A stretch of DNA of 64,000 bases from Congeria kusceri (taxonomy: Eukaryota > Mollusca > Bivalvia > Myida > Dreissenidae): assembly GCA_027627225.1 (NCBI GenBank), contig CM051034.1:2624501-2688500 (forward strand), read 5' to 3'. A model generated the notes under the pieces. That model was given only the letters and a program-made list of their open reading frames with translations. It ran no database searches and was not told the origin of the DNA. The translations under genes and the position numbers were made by a program. Position 1 is the stretch's first letter, and the number at the start of each line of letters is the position of its first letter. Positions 23,325-36,300 of this stretch are shown here, piece after piece.

Positions 23325-23730
23325 TGGGGTTTTGTAAAGTGGGAACGATATATTATGAATAGAAGGAATGAAATATTGTATAGTGAGAACGAGATAATGT
23401 GTACAAGATATTGAATAGTCAGAACAATTTATTTTATAGTCAGAACGAGATAGTGTATAGTGTGAACAAGATATTGTATAATAAGAACAACTTACTGTAT
23501 AGTAAGAACGAGATAATGTATAGTGAGAACGATATATTCTATAGTGATAACGATATACCGTAATGTATAGTGAGAACGAGATAGCCTATAGTGTGTAGCG
23601 ATTTTGAATTGTGAGAACAAGACTGTGTCGTGAGAACAATGTATTGTGTGATGAGAACGAGATATTGTCTAGTGTTAACACGAAATCATGAATTGTGTTT
23701 GAGATATTTTGTTGCGTTAACGAGATAAGT
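23325..23730. repeat. Degenerate ~18-23 bp tandem repeat
   Basis: Many variants of gtatagtgagaacgagatat, heavily diverged. The minus-strand ORF crossing it is not considered a gene. Confidence 0.7.
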
Positions 23731-24301
23731 GTAAAATTAAAAACGATATATTGAAGGTATAAGAGTTTAACAGTCAGTAGTAAAAAATACACAAGGAATT
23801 TCCTCATTGAATTGTTGTACAAATTCCCAAAGTCTTGAATGCAATACATTTTAGTCATAGGTTTTTTATGCGAAATATACAATGCGCGCGCCGTTGAAAA
23901 ATGTCGGGGGGGCATTTCTATAAATCTCGTGATCATAATCATAATCTAAATTCTACTTGATTTAGTGAACCTTTGAAATAAAATGTATAGTTTACCATGT
24001 AAAATCAATATTTTATAGTTGAAATATGATAAGAAATTAGAAGAATTTGATGAGTTCTTAATGCAATCATACAAAATGAATTTTAAATGAAACAGGCACA
24101 GACTAAAAATAGTGTTATTATTTTATTAAGTTTTTACGAAGGCACTTTATGGATATCAGTGAATGTCTTCCCAAAAACTTGAGAGGCGCGCATTTTGGTC
24201 AGTATATTTTGCAAAAAATACAACAACAACAAAGAAACAACAAAAAGCACAAAACAAAACTGTTAAACAGTTCATGTATTGTCTCGTCCCGATACTTTCA
24301 G

Positions 24302-24395
24302 TTTCGGATCCGGTCTGTGAACGCGACCTCGGGAGGCGGTGTCCTACACCAGTTGATGGTCGACAGCTTCGTCCAGCTCTCCGAAAACGGATTTG
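24302..24395 (+). CDS. LLTP-like exon A
   Basis: Reads FRIRSVNATSGGGVLHQLMV and DSFVQLSENGF. Acceptor gatactttcag, donor atttg|gtacct; 94 bases, phase 0 in, phase 1 out. Its GC content is clearly above the flanking AT-rich DNA. No convincing exon was seen upstream as far as the GALC stop. Confidence 0.5.
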
Positions 24396-27300
24396 GTACC
24401 TAGCGACCATTTAGTAACCAGAAAAGAAGTTTTTGCCACCAACATTTTTGTCCCTTTACCCTATCTATATAAGTTAATATTGGAAAGAAACGTGGTTTAG
24501 ACCTTTCGTTTGTGCAGCTTTTTTCACACTATGAAAGATTTTTAAGTTACGTAATTGGAAAACGAGAGTAGAAAGTATTTTAATAGAAAGCGGTCATAAA
24601 ATATAACGTATATCGATCGATAGACGTTTTAGTAACGGTGCTTATGATTCTGACAGGACAACGACGGATATATCGGAACTTCAAACAAATTGTCTAGTAA
24701 GGATTTTGTACGAAATCGTTTTATTTAAGAAACAATTTTCGCATTATCGTTGTTTATCGGCCAATAAACAAGGATTTGGAGTTCTGACGCGTAGGAATAT
24801 TAAACCACGAGGCGTCAGTGTTCATAAATAATATAATAATTACGTACTGCATAAATTGTTCTTGAGATAGTAAATATAAATACTATTTTGTGTTGTCGTA
24901 TGAATGAGTTAAAAAGAAAACAATTTTTGATTGATGAAATACTAAAGCCTGTTATTATGACGAACAAAAAAGATATATTTATAACATGAAATCCGAGTAC
25001 AATGACTGGATATAATATGATGGAAACGTTTGTACAAAACGGTCCTCTCCCTCGTGTATTTATACTCGTCTAGAGAGGAGACTGAGTTTTTAACAGCTAT
25101 GTTCGTAGGCATTACGTGTTGTTCTTTCACTTCGAGTGTCCTTTTTAGCTGCACGTTTTGTTGGTCCTCTAAATGTTAGACTACGGCGCCTATACCGTGT
25201 AGGTATATCCTATACCGAGTCGTTTTGTTTGCTACTTTTGTAAAAAAAATCGGTAACGCGTAACGGACATGACCAAAGCACGATTTCCCCGTGCACATAC
25301 CTCGTGTTAAATACAAAATATCTAGGTATTTTACACATAATTGAAATACAGTAGTTTAACACAAAAACGTCAAATATAGAGGAGCATGGTGCGATTATAT
25401 ACAAGACAGAAGTCGCTGTAATACAGGTAGACATTTATATTGTGTTGTTTTTTGCGACGGGTTGAAAGTTAAAATCTACCGCGGTTGAAGTACACAAAAT
25501 CGATTTTAGCTCGACTATTCTAAAAATAGGTGAGCTTTGCTAATCCAACTACACCCGGCGTCCGCGTCTGAATTTGGTTCAAGTTTTTATTCAAATGTCT
25601 TGTAACTTCAAAACTACATTAGTTATTCACTTGAAACTTAGAATATACCTTCGTCATCAACTCCAGTGGCAGGGGCAACATTCCCCATTACTCTGTTTTG
25701 TATTTTGACAGAGTTATGCCCCTTTTTCGCTTAGATTTTCTGGTTAAAGTTTATATTCAAAAGTTGTGTAACTTCATAAGTTATTCACTTGAAACTTGGA
25801 GCTAACATTTGTCATCAACTCCAGTGTCAAGGACAACATTCCCTATAACTATGTTTGTATTTTTGACAAAGTTATTCCCCTTTTTCATATAGATTTTCTG
25901 ATTATAGTTTATATTCAAAAGTTTTGTAACTTCAGTACTACAAAAGCAATTCACGTGAAACTTGGAACTAACCTTTTTCATCAATTCATTATAAGGGTGA
26001 GCATCCCCCGTAACTCTGTTTTGTATTTTGACAGAGTTTTTCACCCTTTTCGCATATATTTTCTGGTTAAAGTTTATATTAAAAAGTTTGGTAATTTCAA
26101 TACTTCAAAAGCAATTCAGTTGAAACTTGGAACTAACCTTTGTTATCAATTCAGTATCATGGTGAACATCCCCTATAACTCTGTTTTGTATTTTGACAGA
26201 ATTATGCCCCTTTTTCACATAGATTTTCTGGTTGAAGTTTATATTCAAAAGTTTTTTAACTTCAAAACTACATAAGTTATTCACTTGAAACTTGGAACTA
26301 ACCTTTTTCATCAATTCATTATAAGGGTGAGCATCCCCCGTAACTCTGTTTTGTATTTTGACAGAGTTTTGCACCCTTTTCGCATATATTTTCTGGTTAA
26401 AGTTTATATTAAAAAGTTTGGTAATTTCAATACTTCAAAAGCAATTCAGTTGAAACTTGGAACTAACCTTTGTTATCAATTCAGTATCATGGTGAACATC
26501 CCCTATAACTATGTTTTGTATTTTGACAGAATTATGCCCCTTTTTCACATAGATTTTCTGGTTGAAGTTTATATTCAAAAGTTTTTTAACTTCAAAACTA
26601 CATAAGTTATTCACTTGAAACTTGAAACTAACCTTCGTTATCAACTCTAGTATCAGGGGCAACATTACCCATAACTCTATTTTGAAATTTGACATAGTTA
26701 TGCCCCTTTTTCGCATTGATTTTTTTGTTTAAAGGTCATATTCAAAAGTTCGGTCACTTCAAGTTTCGAAGAATAGGTGAGCTTTCCTACTACCGAATTG
26801 TGTTAAAGTTTTTATTAAAAAATCGTGTATCTTTAAAACTACATAAGTTATTCACTTGAAACTTCGAATATACCTTTGTCATAAACTCCAGTGTCAGGGG
26901 CAACATTCCTCATAACTTTGTTTTGTATTTTGACAGAGTAATGACCCATTTTCACTTAGATTTTCTGGTTAAAGTTTATATTCTAAAGTTTTGTAAATTC
27001 AAAACGACATAAGTTTTTCACTTGAAACTTGGAACAAACCATTGTCATCAACCCTAGTATCAGGGGCAACATAACACATAACTCTGTTTTGTATTTTGAC
27101 ATAATTGGCCCACTTTTTACATAGACTATGGTTACAGTGTTTGTTCCAAAAATTTATAAACTATGTAAGGCTTCACTTAAAACGTTTGTATTTTAACAAA
27201 ATTATGCCCCTTCCACTATCCAAAACATGTACCAACTGAAATACTTCGAATAGTCGAGCGCGCTGCCCTCTGACAGCTCTTGTTAGCATTTGAAGTACTA

Positions 27301-30300
27301 CTAAGTATATTAAATAAAAGTTATGTATTTTTTTTCCCAGAGGTATATCGAACGGTAGTTACCGATGCGTGCGCATTCCAAAGTTAGTCAGAACAGAACA
27401 GAACAGAAATTTTATTTTTCACTTAAACAATACATGTTTATCGTGATATAAACAAATAATATACATAATTTAAGTATAGAACAAAGGTTTTGCAAGTTTG
27501 TCAATTTATAATAGATAAATATGGATGGACGTAATGACTAACAACGATGCACAAGTATATTGTTTTTAAATATACCTATCATGGAACAGATTTAAAGAAC
27601 CGTTATTTGGAACACGCTTATCGATGTTTAGAACATAAACCTACATTAATATAAATAATAGTAAATAATAGTACGAAGGAAAAACATCGATGCTTATAGA
27701 TGCAATTTGAAAGGAAAAATACAGCACTATATGCATTCGTTCGTTAATGATAAAGTTAGTATTCTGCGAATTGTCTAAAAATTATGATTAGAAATAGAAT
27801 TAGAAGACAGGTATGTAAACGTTAAATTGAACAAAGTTCTGTCATTAAATGCATTTTTCCCGCTGTTTATTATATATCTATTTTTTAAAGCGTGACAAAT
27901 CGATCTTGAGATCATTTTTCACGTTTTCAAGATGAAATAGTGCTAACATGGCATTTGTTTCAACGATCAGAAGAGATCACACACCGCTTTCCTCACAGAG
28001 CGACTGTTCGGGCTCTGTAATAGCCGTTGGTTTGAAATGTGCATATTCATGTATGAAACATATGTTACATTATCAATTATGGACTAATAAGGGCGTTGAA
28101 AATGACAAAATGGCGTGACAACAAGAAGAGAAACATACAATTATCGAAAACAAAACAACAACACAAACAAACACACAAAAAACAACAACACGCCTTTGAC
28201 CTCTTTTGCTTCGTCCTATAATTATGAACACCATAATCTCAAACGTAGTCTAGTGCTCCAGATAAATATTTGTACTGGGCGTAAATGTACGCTTACTTCT
28301 GACAATTGGGCGTAAATGTACTCTTACTTCTGACAATTTGGGCGTAAATGTACGCTTACTTCTGACAATTTGGGCGTTAATGTACTCTTACTAATGACAA
28401 TTTGGGCGTAAATGTACTCTTACTTCTGACAATTAGGGCGTAAATGCACTCTTACTTACGACAATTTGGGCGTAAATGTACTCTTACTTCTGACAATTTG
28501 GGCATAAATGCACTCTTACTTCTGACAATTTGGGCGTTAATGTACTCTTAAATCTGACAATTTGGGCGTAAATGTACTCTTACTTCTGACAATTTGGGCG
28601 TAAATGTACTCTTACTTCTGACAATTAGGGCGTAAATGTACTCTTACTTCTGACAATTTGGGCGTAAATGTACGCTTACTTCTGACAATTTGGGCGTAAA
28701 TGCACTCTTACTTCTGACAATTTGGGCGTACATGTACTCTTAATTCTGACAATTTGGGAGTATTTGTACTCTTACTTCTGACAATTTGGGCGTAAATGTA
28801 CTCTTACTTCTGACAATTTGGGCGTAAATGTACTCTTACTTCTGACAATTTGGGCGTAAATTTACTCTTACTTCTGACAATTTGGGCGTAAATGTACGCT
28901 TACTTCTGACAATTTGGGCGTAAATGTACGCTTACTTCTGACAATTTTCGTAAATGTACTCTTACGTCTGACAATTTGGGCGTAAATGCACTCTTACTTC
29001 TGACAGTTTGGGCGTAAATGTACTCTTACTTCTGACAATTTGGGCGTAAATGCACTCTTACTTCTGACAATTTGGGCGTAAATGTACTCTTACTTCTGAC
29101 AATTAGGGCGTAAATGTACTCTTACTTCTGACAATTTGGGAGTAAATGTACTCTTACTTCTGACAATTTGGGAGTAAATGTACTCTCTCTCCAGAATTTA
29201 TGGGGGCAAATATACACTCTGTGTAGGATTAGTGGAGTAAATTTACATCTAACAATATATATTGAAATGAACAGAAGACCATAGTTGTATAAGATTCAAA
29301 AATAATCGTTTTAATGCAGTCATTTGCATACAATAATGTGACAAGAAAGAATTCTGAACATATTAAGACTTTGTAGCTAACTACTGAATATATCAACTGC
29401 ACATTCAGGTAGGCAGGTTTTGTTTCAGTCTTCCAGTCACCTATGTACGCGAACATCCTAAATACTGTGCGTATGTACACCCACATTTTTATTTTCTCTG
29501 CGTATCTTCCAATTATTTGTGAGTAATTTACGCGTGTACGCGCCTTATCTGTGCGTTAGCCCAAGTACTTTAATATACGCGCATGAGAACTCAAAATCGT
29601 TGGTTGTTTACAGATTAACAACGATAAAGCGACAATTATTTTAATTCTAACATGACCTGACTACATATTCTACAATTACAATCCGAACTATAACTGTTTT
29701 ACAGTTTTGCAACTACTTTTTCGAGTTGTTTATCGGCAATTTAACAACGGTAATATTGCGCGTATCATGTAAGAATAACTAATATATTTAAGTTAAGGCT
29801 AATTCTGAGATTGACAACTTTCGTAGTCCTGGAGCTAGTATAATTAAAGTATGTGAGTATTGTGATGCGTTCGGATACAGTTATTTACACATTTGTCAGT
29901 TTTAAAATTATTCATGTAGATAGTTTAATTTACATTCCTTATTTTCAAAAATTACCATATACGCTGAATATTTTTTTAAAGGTATTTATTGATTAACCAT
30001 TTTTCTTGTTAAAACTTAGACATTTCATTTTCTGTTGTAATATCATATCTGCTACCGTTTAATCTTTGATAATTCTTATTTCTTGTTACAGTGGCAGACA
30101 ACCCACTGAAGTGGAAACTTGATCACAGGTAGAGTTATCTACCTTGGCATTGTGTTCGTTAGATACTCTTAATTATATACAAAACTCCTCACTGTGGTCT
30201 CTCTCCCCTGCTGCTATACGATATTTATGCCATTACAACGAAGCAGGGGAGACCACACTGATGATTGTCACAATAAAACTCTTAGCAGCGGCTACTTCCC

Positions 30301-33300
30301 CTAGCGGTTAGCAGTAAAAAGTTAAAAACTGCTATCGCAAGAAAAATCCTTCCTGATCTGGAAGGTTTACATGTTTAAGTTTAACTTATTTAATGAAACG
30401 TGTGGTGATCTTTTGCATAAATGGACCAATGTATCATTCAGAGTCAATAATTAAGAGAACAGAAAGAAATTCAAAATAAAAGCATAAATAACAACGATGC
30501 GATTTTAATCGATCATCATCACGTGGTTTATTGTGATGGCCGGAATTTGATTTGCACCATGCTCGGAACCAGTCAAATCTCTGCCCGCATGTTGTTTTAT
30601 ATAGTAACAAGAACATAAAAAAAATGATGCAAAGCATCAAAGGGCGCCGTAATATATTTACGAAAAAAGCAAACTATTGCTAGATCTTTTTGCTTATAAG
30701 TGTTCAGTGATATGTAACAGAAGACGACTAAGTTAAGCCAGAGTCGCAAAACTAATGATTTGATATAAGAATCTTTTTCAACAGACGGGCTGAATTGATC
30801 ACGTATAAACAAAGAACTTGTATAAGAAAGAAATGAAATTAAAATATACTTTATTGGTATGAATGTCACACTGTTGTAATAAAATGCGACCATTGACCAC
30901 ATAGTGTTTTCACTTTAAGATGCATTTTAGATTTGCTAACAACCTAGTTGTTGCTTAAATTATATTACTTTGACTAAATGTGTCAGCCGATGAGATTTTG
31001 GCCCAAATGCGGTATCTGGGCGAAAATGAGTTATTGGCAGTTTTGAATACACTGATATGTGTAGAAACTGGAATGGCTTCCTTTTTTTTTTTCTAAGTCT
31101 TGCGTTTTGAGCAAGAATGAGCAGTTAAGTAATCCCACCATAACGGTAAATGTTGACAGTTCACACAGATTTTAATGTTTGTCATGCATACCATACAGAA
31201 CCTGGCAGGGTGAGGACAAGTAATTTATACTTTATATATTTACTGGACTGCCTTTCCCAAATTACAAACTTTGAATGTACAAATGTTTCGGACACAAATA
31301 ATAATAATAAAGAGATGGATGCTATGGCAACCAAACAAGAAATCATAGCAAAAAGTTAATATTTATACAAATAACCCAATAAATAACTTTTTCTTTGATA
31401 GTTTTCAAGTTTTAAACAATAATTTGAAATATCATAATCATAATCCTGACTTTCTCATAAAAATCAGGTGCCTCAACTTTGACGTAACTTTTCTTTAAAC
31501 GAGGCAGACGCAATTGTTATAAAAATCTCATGGGCTGCCACATATATTTTCCATTGTGTAGAACGTCGCTTATAATTATATATTTATTTCGTATTTTCTA
31601 TGACTTTGAAAGATAGTGTCCCTGTAACAATCACTGTAATTTATATTCCATTCAGGTTTTACTTCACCATTAACCCCGAGGGTCTCGTGCATCTCGTGCA
31701 TTTTCACCCGGAGGAAATCCACGGACTTCTCACGCTGAAGAAAGTCCTGGCATCGACCTCTCGAGTGCAGGTCAGTTTCGTATCGGTTATTCCTAAAATC
31801 ATTTTCTAACATGATACTCGCGCATTTTTCTATAGACAAAGAACAAATTATCGTTGTTAAACTACCCATAAACAACGCAAAAAGAAGTTCTGATTCTGAG
31901 CGGAGCATAGTAAAAAGTAGTTCCAATTACAATTAACCAGTAGACAGAAATGTATCGCTCCGCCTTTCTGTTTGTCCAAGGTTGTTTGTCCAATGGTTTT
32001 AAGTAAATCAATTGAATTATGCAACTATGTGCTATTGTTTACCACTGAAATATAAACCCGTAATTGGTCAGCTCAGTCCTTGATTGACAGGCATCTACTG
32101 GTCGATTGCAACAATTATGTCAAATCATGTTAGAATCGAACTAATTTTCACATTATCGTTGTTTATCGGGCAATAAACAACTCTTCGTCGTTCTGATGCG
32201 TGGCTATTAAACAACTCGGGCTAACGCCCTCGTGGATTAATTCCTACGCATTAACTCCGAATAGTATAGTTATAAACTGCCAACATGCCGTTTATTTGTT
32301 CCACTTAGTTTATTCATATTAGATTCATACAAATGTAGATTACTTGTACATTATTTGATGGAAATATTTTTCTGTTGTATTAACATTAGTAACACCATAT
32401 ATAGCAAAATTTAAAACAAGTACAACAACAACAAGAACACAAAAAATTAAACAAATAACACCTCCATGACCACCACCAACAACAAGAATCACTACATATA
32501 CTGGGACGTTTTCATACCTCTTTAAAGGGCCTATATCAACGAATAATTGGTTTCCTATTTCACTATAAATGATATTAGATGCTGGAAATGCGCTATTCTA
32601 CCTTCTAAGACATGTACATTTAATAAAGAATAAATAATTTAATAAATAATGAGATATTTGAAAAAAATCAAATTCTAAAAAAACGCAAGCGGTATCGAAC
32701 TCACGACTTAAGAGCCATACAAAGGAATGATAGTTGACAGCGCTCTAACCAACTGGGGTCGTATTCCAGAAACATCTTAAGTGAAATCTTATCTTTATTC
32801 TTAAAATCGTCATTTTTCTTAAACATTTTATTCCACGTATACACGAATTTCTGCTAAATGTTCACTAATTATCAATTTATTATTAATAACTATTTACTTA
32901 ACTGTACTTGGAATCATTAATGTATGTGAAGTTTTAAATATGTTGCCTACCAAAAATGGGAACATAAGTGAAAATATTTTAAGATAAACTTAAGATGTTT
33001 CTGGAATATGGCCCCTGCGCTATTCTGCTTTGTAAGGTGACACAATGTAAACTATGGTTATACACACTCCTCACAATTCTGGTGTCAAGATGTAAACGGG
33101 CCAATCAAACACGACCCCAATTATAAAATGATTTTTATCTCAAAATGTGAAAACTCTTTTCCCATTATATATACCTTATTTTAACCGTTATTATATGCTA
33201 GTTTTAATATCTTAATTTCAGATTTAAAAAAATTACCCCCCCCCCCCCGAGGCCCTTTTCATTGACATAGTCGCTTAACCACGTGTATTTTTTCATTACT

Positions 33301-36300
33301 GGGTTAAACAAGACCAAACTTGGACGTATGATTCGTTGGAGGAGGACAATGCAGGTATCACGAGAAACTTACTCTCTTAAACTAAGAGTATTACTTAAAT
33401 GGCCTGAGATGTTTATCCAAAGACTTTAGTTCAGATTTACATTGTGCAAACAAATTTAACGAAATCGTTTTGGAATGTTACAAAATAGGGAAAAATCAGT
33501 TGGACTTGGACATTCCACGTGTTTCGATGACTGAAAATGCTTCATTAACACGTGCTCTATATCACAGTACACGTGTTTCGATGACTGAAAATGCTTCATT
33601 AACACGTGATCTATATCACAGTACACGTGTTTCGATGGCTTAAACTGCTTCATTAACACGTGCTCTATATCACAGTCCACGTTTTTTGATGACTGAAATA
33701 TGCTTTATTAACACGTGCTGTCTTTACAGCCCACCTGTTTTGATGGTTAAAATGCTTCATTAACACGTGCTCTATATCACAGTCCACGTGTTTCAATCGC
33801 TAGAAATGCTTTTAATTAACACGTGCTCTATATCACAATCCACGTGTTTCAATAGCTCGAAATGCTTCATTAACACGTGCTCTATATCACAGTCCACGTG
33901 TTTCAATGGCTAGAAATGCTTCATTAACACATGCTCTATATCATAGTCCAAGTGTTTCGATGACTAAAAGTTTCCTAATTAACACGTTCTCTCTTTCACA
34001 GTCCACGTGTTACGATGATTTCAATGCTTCATTAACACGTGCTCTATATCACAGTCCATATGTTTCGATGGTTAAAAATGCTTCATTAACACGCGCTCTA
34101 TATTAAAATCCACGTGTTTCGATGGCTGAAAATGCTTCATTTACGTACTCAATATTAAAATCCACGTGTTTCGATGGCTGAAGATGCTTAATTAACACGT
34201 GCTCTATATCACAGTCCACGTATTTCGATGGCTGAAAATGCGTCATTAACACGTGCTCTATATCACAGTCCACGTGTTTCGATGGCTAAAAATGCTGACT
34301 TAACACGTGCTCTATTATAGTCCACGTGTTTCAATGGCTAAAAATGCTTACTTAACACGTGCCTTATTACAGTCTACGTGTTTCAATGACTAGAAATGCT
34401 TAATGAACAAGTGCTCTATTTCACAGTCCACGTGTTTTGATGACTGAAAATTGCTTAATAAACAAGTGCTCTATTTTACAGTCCACGTGTTTCAATATCT
34501 AAAAATGCTTAATAAAACACGTGGTCTATTTCAGAGACCACAATATTTTGATGACTGAACAATGTTTAATTAAAACGTGCTGTATTTCAGACACCACAAT
34601 ATTTTGATGACAGAAAAATACTTAATTAACACTTGCTTTATTACAGTCCATTTGTTTTGATGACTGACAATTAATTAATTAACACGTGCTCTATTTCACA
34701 GGACACGTGTTTGGATGAATGAAAAATACAAAATAAACACGTAACCTTTTTTCAGGGCACCTGGACCACTCGAGGCGAGCAGGACGAGTGAAGGAGTAAG
34801 GATTGTGAGGTCCCTCCGCAGTCTCAAGGACGTACACAGGATGCACGTCAAGGTTGTACACTACATGTACATTATAATAGGTCAAGTGCACGTCCTTCCT
34901 CGGCCTTGGGCACATTATGAAGGGGTCGGGGCTCACGTCCTTCCTCGGCCTTGGGCACATTATGAAGGGGTCGGGGCTCACGTCCTTCCTCGGCCTTGGG
35001 CACATTATGAAGGGGTCGGGGCTCACGTCCTTCCTCGGCCTTGGGCACATTATGAAGGGGTCGGGGCTCACGTCCTTCCTCGGCCTTGGGCACATTATGA
35101 AGGGGTCGGGGCTCACGTCCTTCCTCGGCCTTGGGCACATTATGAAGGGGTCGGGGCTCACGTCCTTCCTCGGCCTTGGGCACATTATGAAGGGGTCGGG
35201 GCTCACGTCCTTCCTCGGCCTTGGGCACATTATGAAGGGGTCGGGGCTCAAGCCGCTGTCCAAAAACGGACAAAATGTATGTCTGAAAGAAAATTGCGAC
35301 AATTCATTCCACACAAGTTTCCATACCACAGTAATAAGTTTATTTTAAGACATTTAGTCAAAGATCTTTTAGATTCCGATCTTATTTCAGCTAATTCTGT
35401 TCAACAGGCTGCCTCTTTTGCAGTGACTCCGAGTATTTATAGTTCTAAGTACCATACTGTCAGAAGTGTATCTCACAAGTACTTGGTCTGAACCTTATAA
35501 TTTTCATTTCAATAATGCACCTATCAATATTTTTCCCCGGGGGGGGGGGGGGAGGAACGGCGGGCATTTACGGGACTTTAGACTGAAAGTAATTGCCGAC
35601 AGGCTGGAATTTGACACGCCGAATGATTCCGGGTTCCGGGAAATAGACTTTCGGAATTTAGATCCCGGTAATATTGGCCACCATTTAAGCATCCCCCACT
35701 GAGGGTTTTTAGATTCCCCAAATACAATTAGTCTTAATCCCCTGGGATTGCCCGGCGCCTCCACCCCCCCGAGGAAAAAGATTGATAGGAGCACAAATTC
35801 TAATATCAATAAATTTTCATATCAAAAAATGTTCACATCTGTACGCCTTTTCAAACTGTCTCTAGTACTAGGATATTGGTATTATCTAATTTATTATTCC
35901 ACGATTAAGTCTGGCAAATTCGATATCAATCGTTTAACAACCTAATGTCTTTCGAGGTTTGACATTCAGAAACATCTTTAATCAATTCTTGACTCACCAT
36001 TATATTCTCAATGCGTGTGGAGTCAACAGAAACGAACAGGTGCCCCAATTTATAGGTAACAACAACTATATTGTTAGTATTAAACCTAAATCTATCCCTA
36101 TGTACACATTACATGTTTTTGACTTACCCGTGCGATGTAGCTTCAGCAAAATTCAAGAATATATAGTTTTTATTCTTATTTCTTTATAACCAAATTATTC
36201 CACCCATTTTCAGACCACCCATTTAGACTGGAACCTGACACCTCAGTTGGTTGAGACACTTGATAACGTCACTCTTCAGCGCAGCCCGAATAAAGTCACC

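Noticed and set aside
24149..24414. Three overlapping ORFs of 83-84 codons
   Set aside because: They extend through the acceptor and donor of LLTP-like exon A; only 24302-24395 is supported as coding.
25796..26716. ORFs of 159, 106 and 93 codons
   Set aside because: They follow the ~160 bp core units of a HINE-like element on both strands; no transposase or other domain.
28262..29195. Possible CRISPR-like array (regular 32 bp repeats)
   Set aside because: Direct tandem repeat without unique spacers, in a eukaryotic genome.
34757..34796. Additional exon of the LLTP-like gene after cttttttcag (GTWTTRGEQDE)
   Set aside because: In the phase required after exon C a TGA follows, and no donor restores the phase of exon D. 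Direct joining of C to D works without it.
34691..35491. ORFs of 228, 212, 143 and 133 codons
   Set aside because: Frames through eight identical 45 bp units; open on both strands with no independent support.
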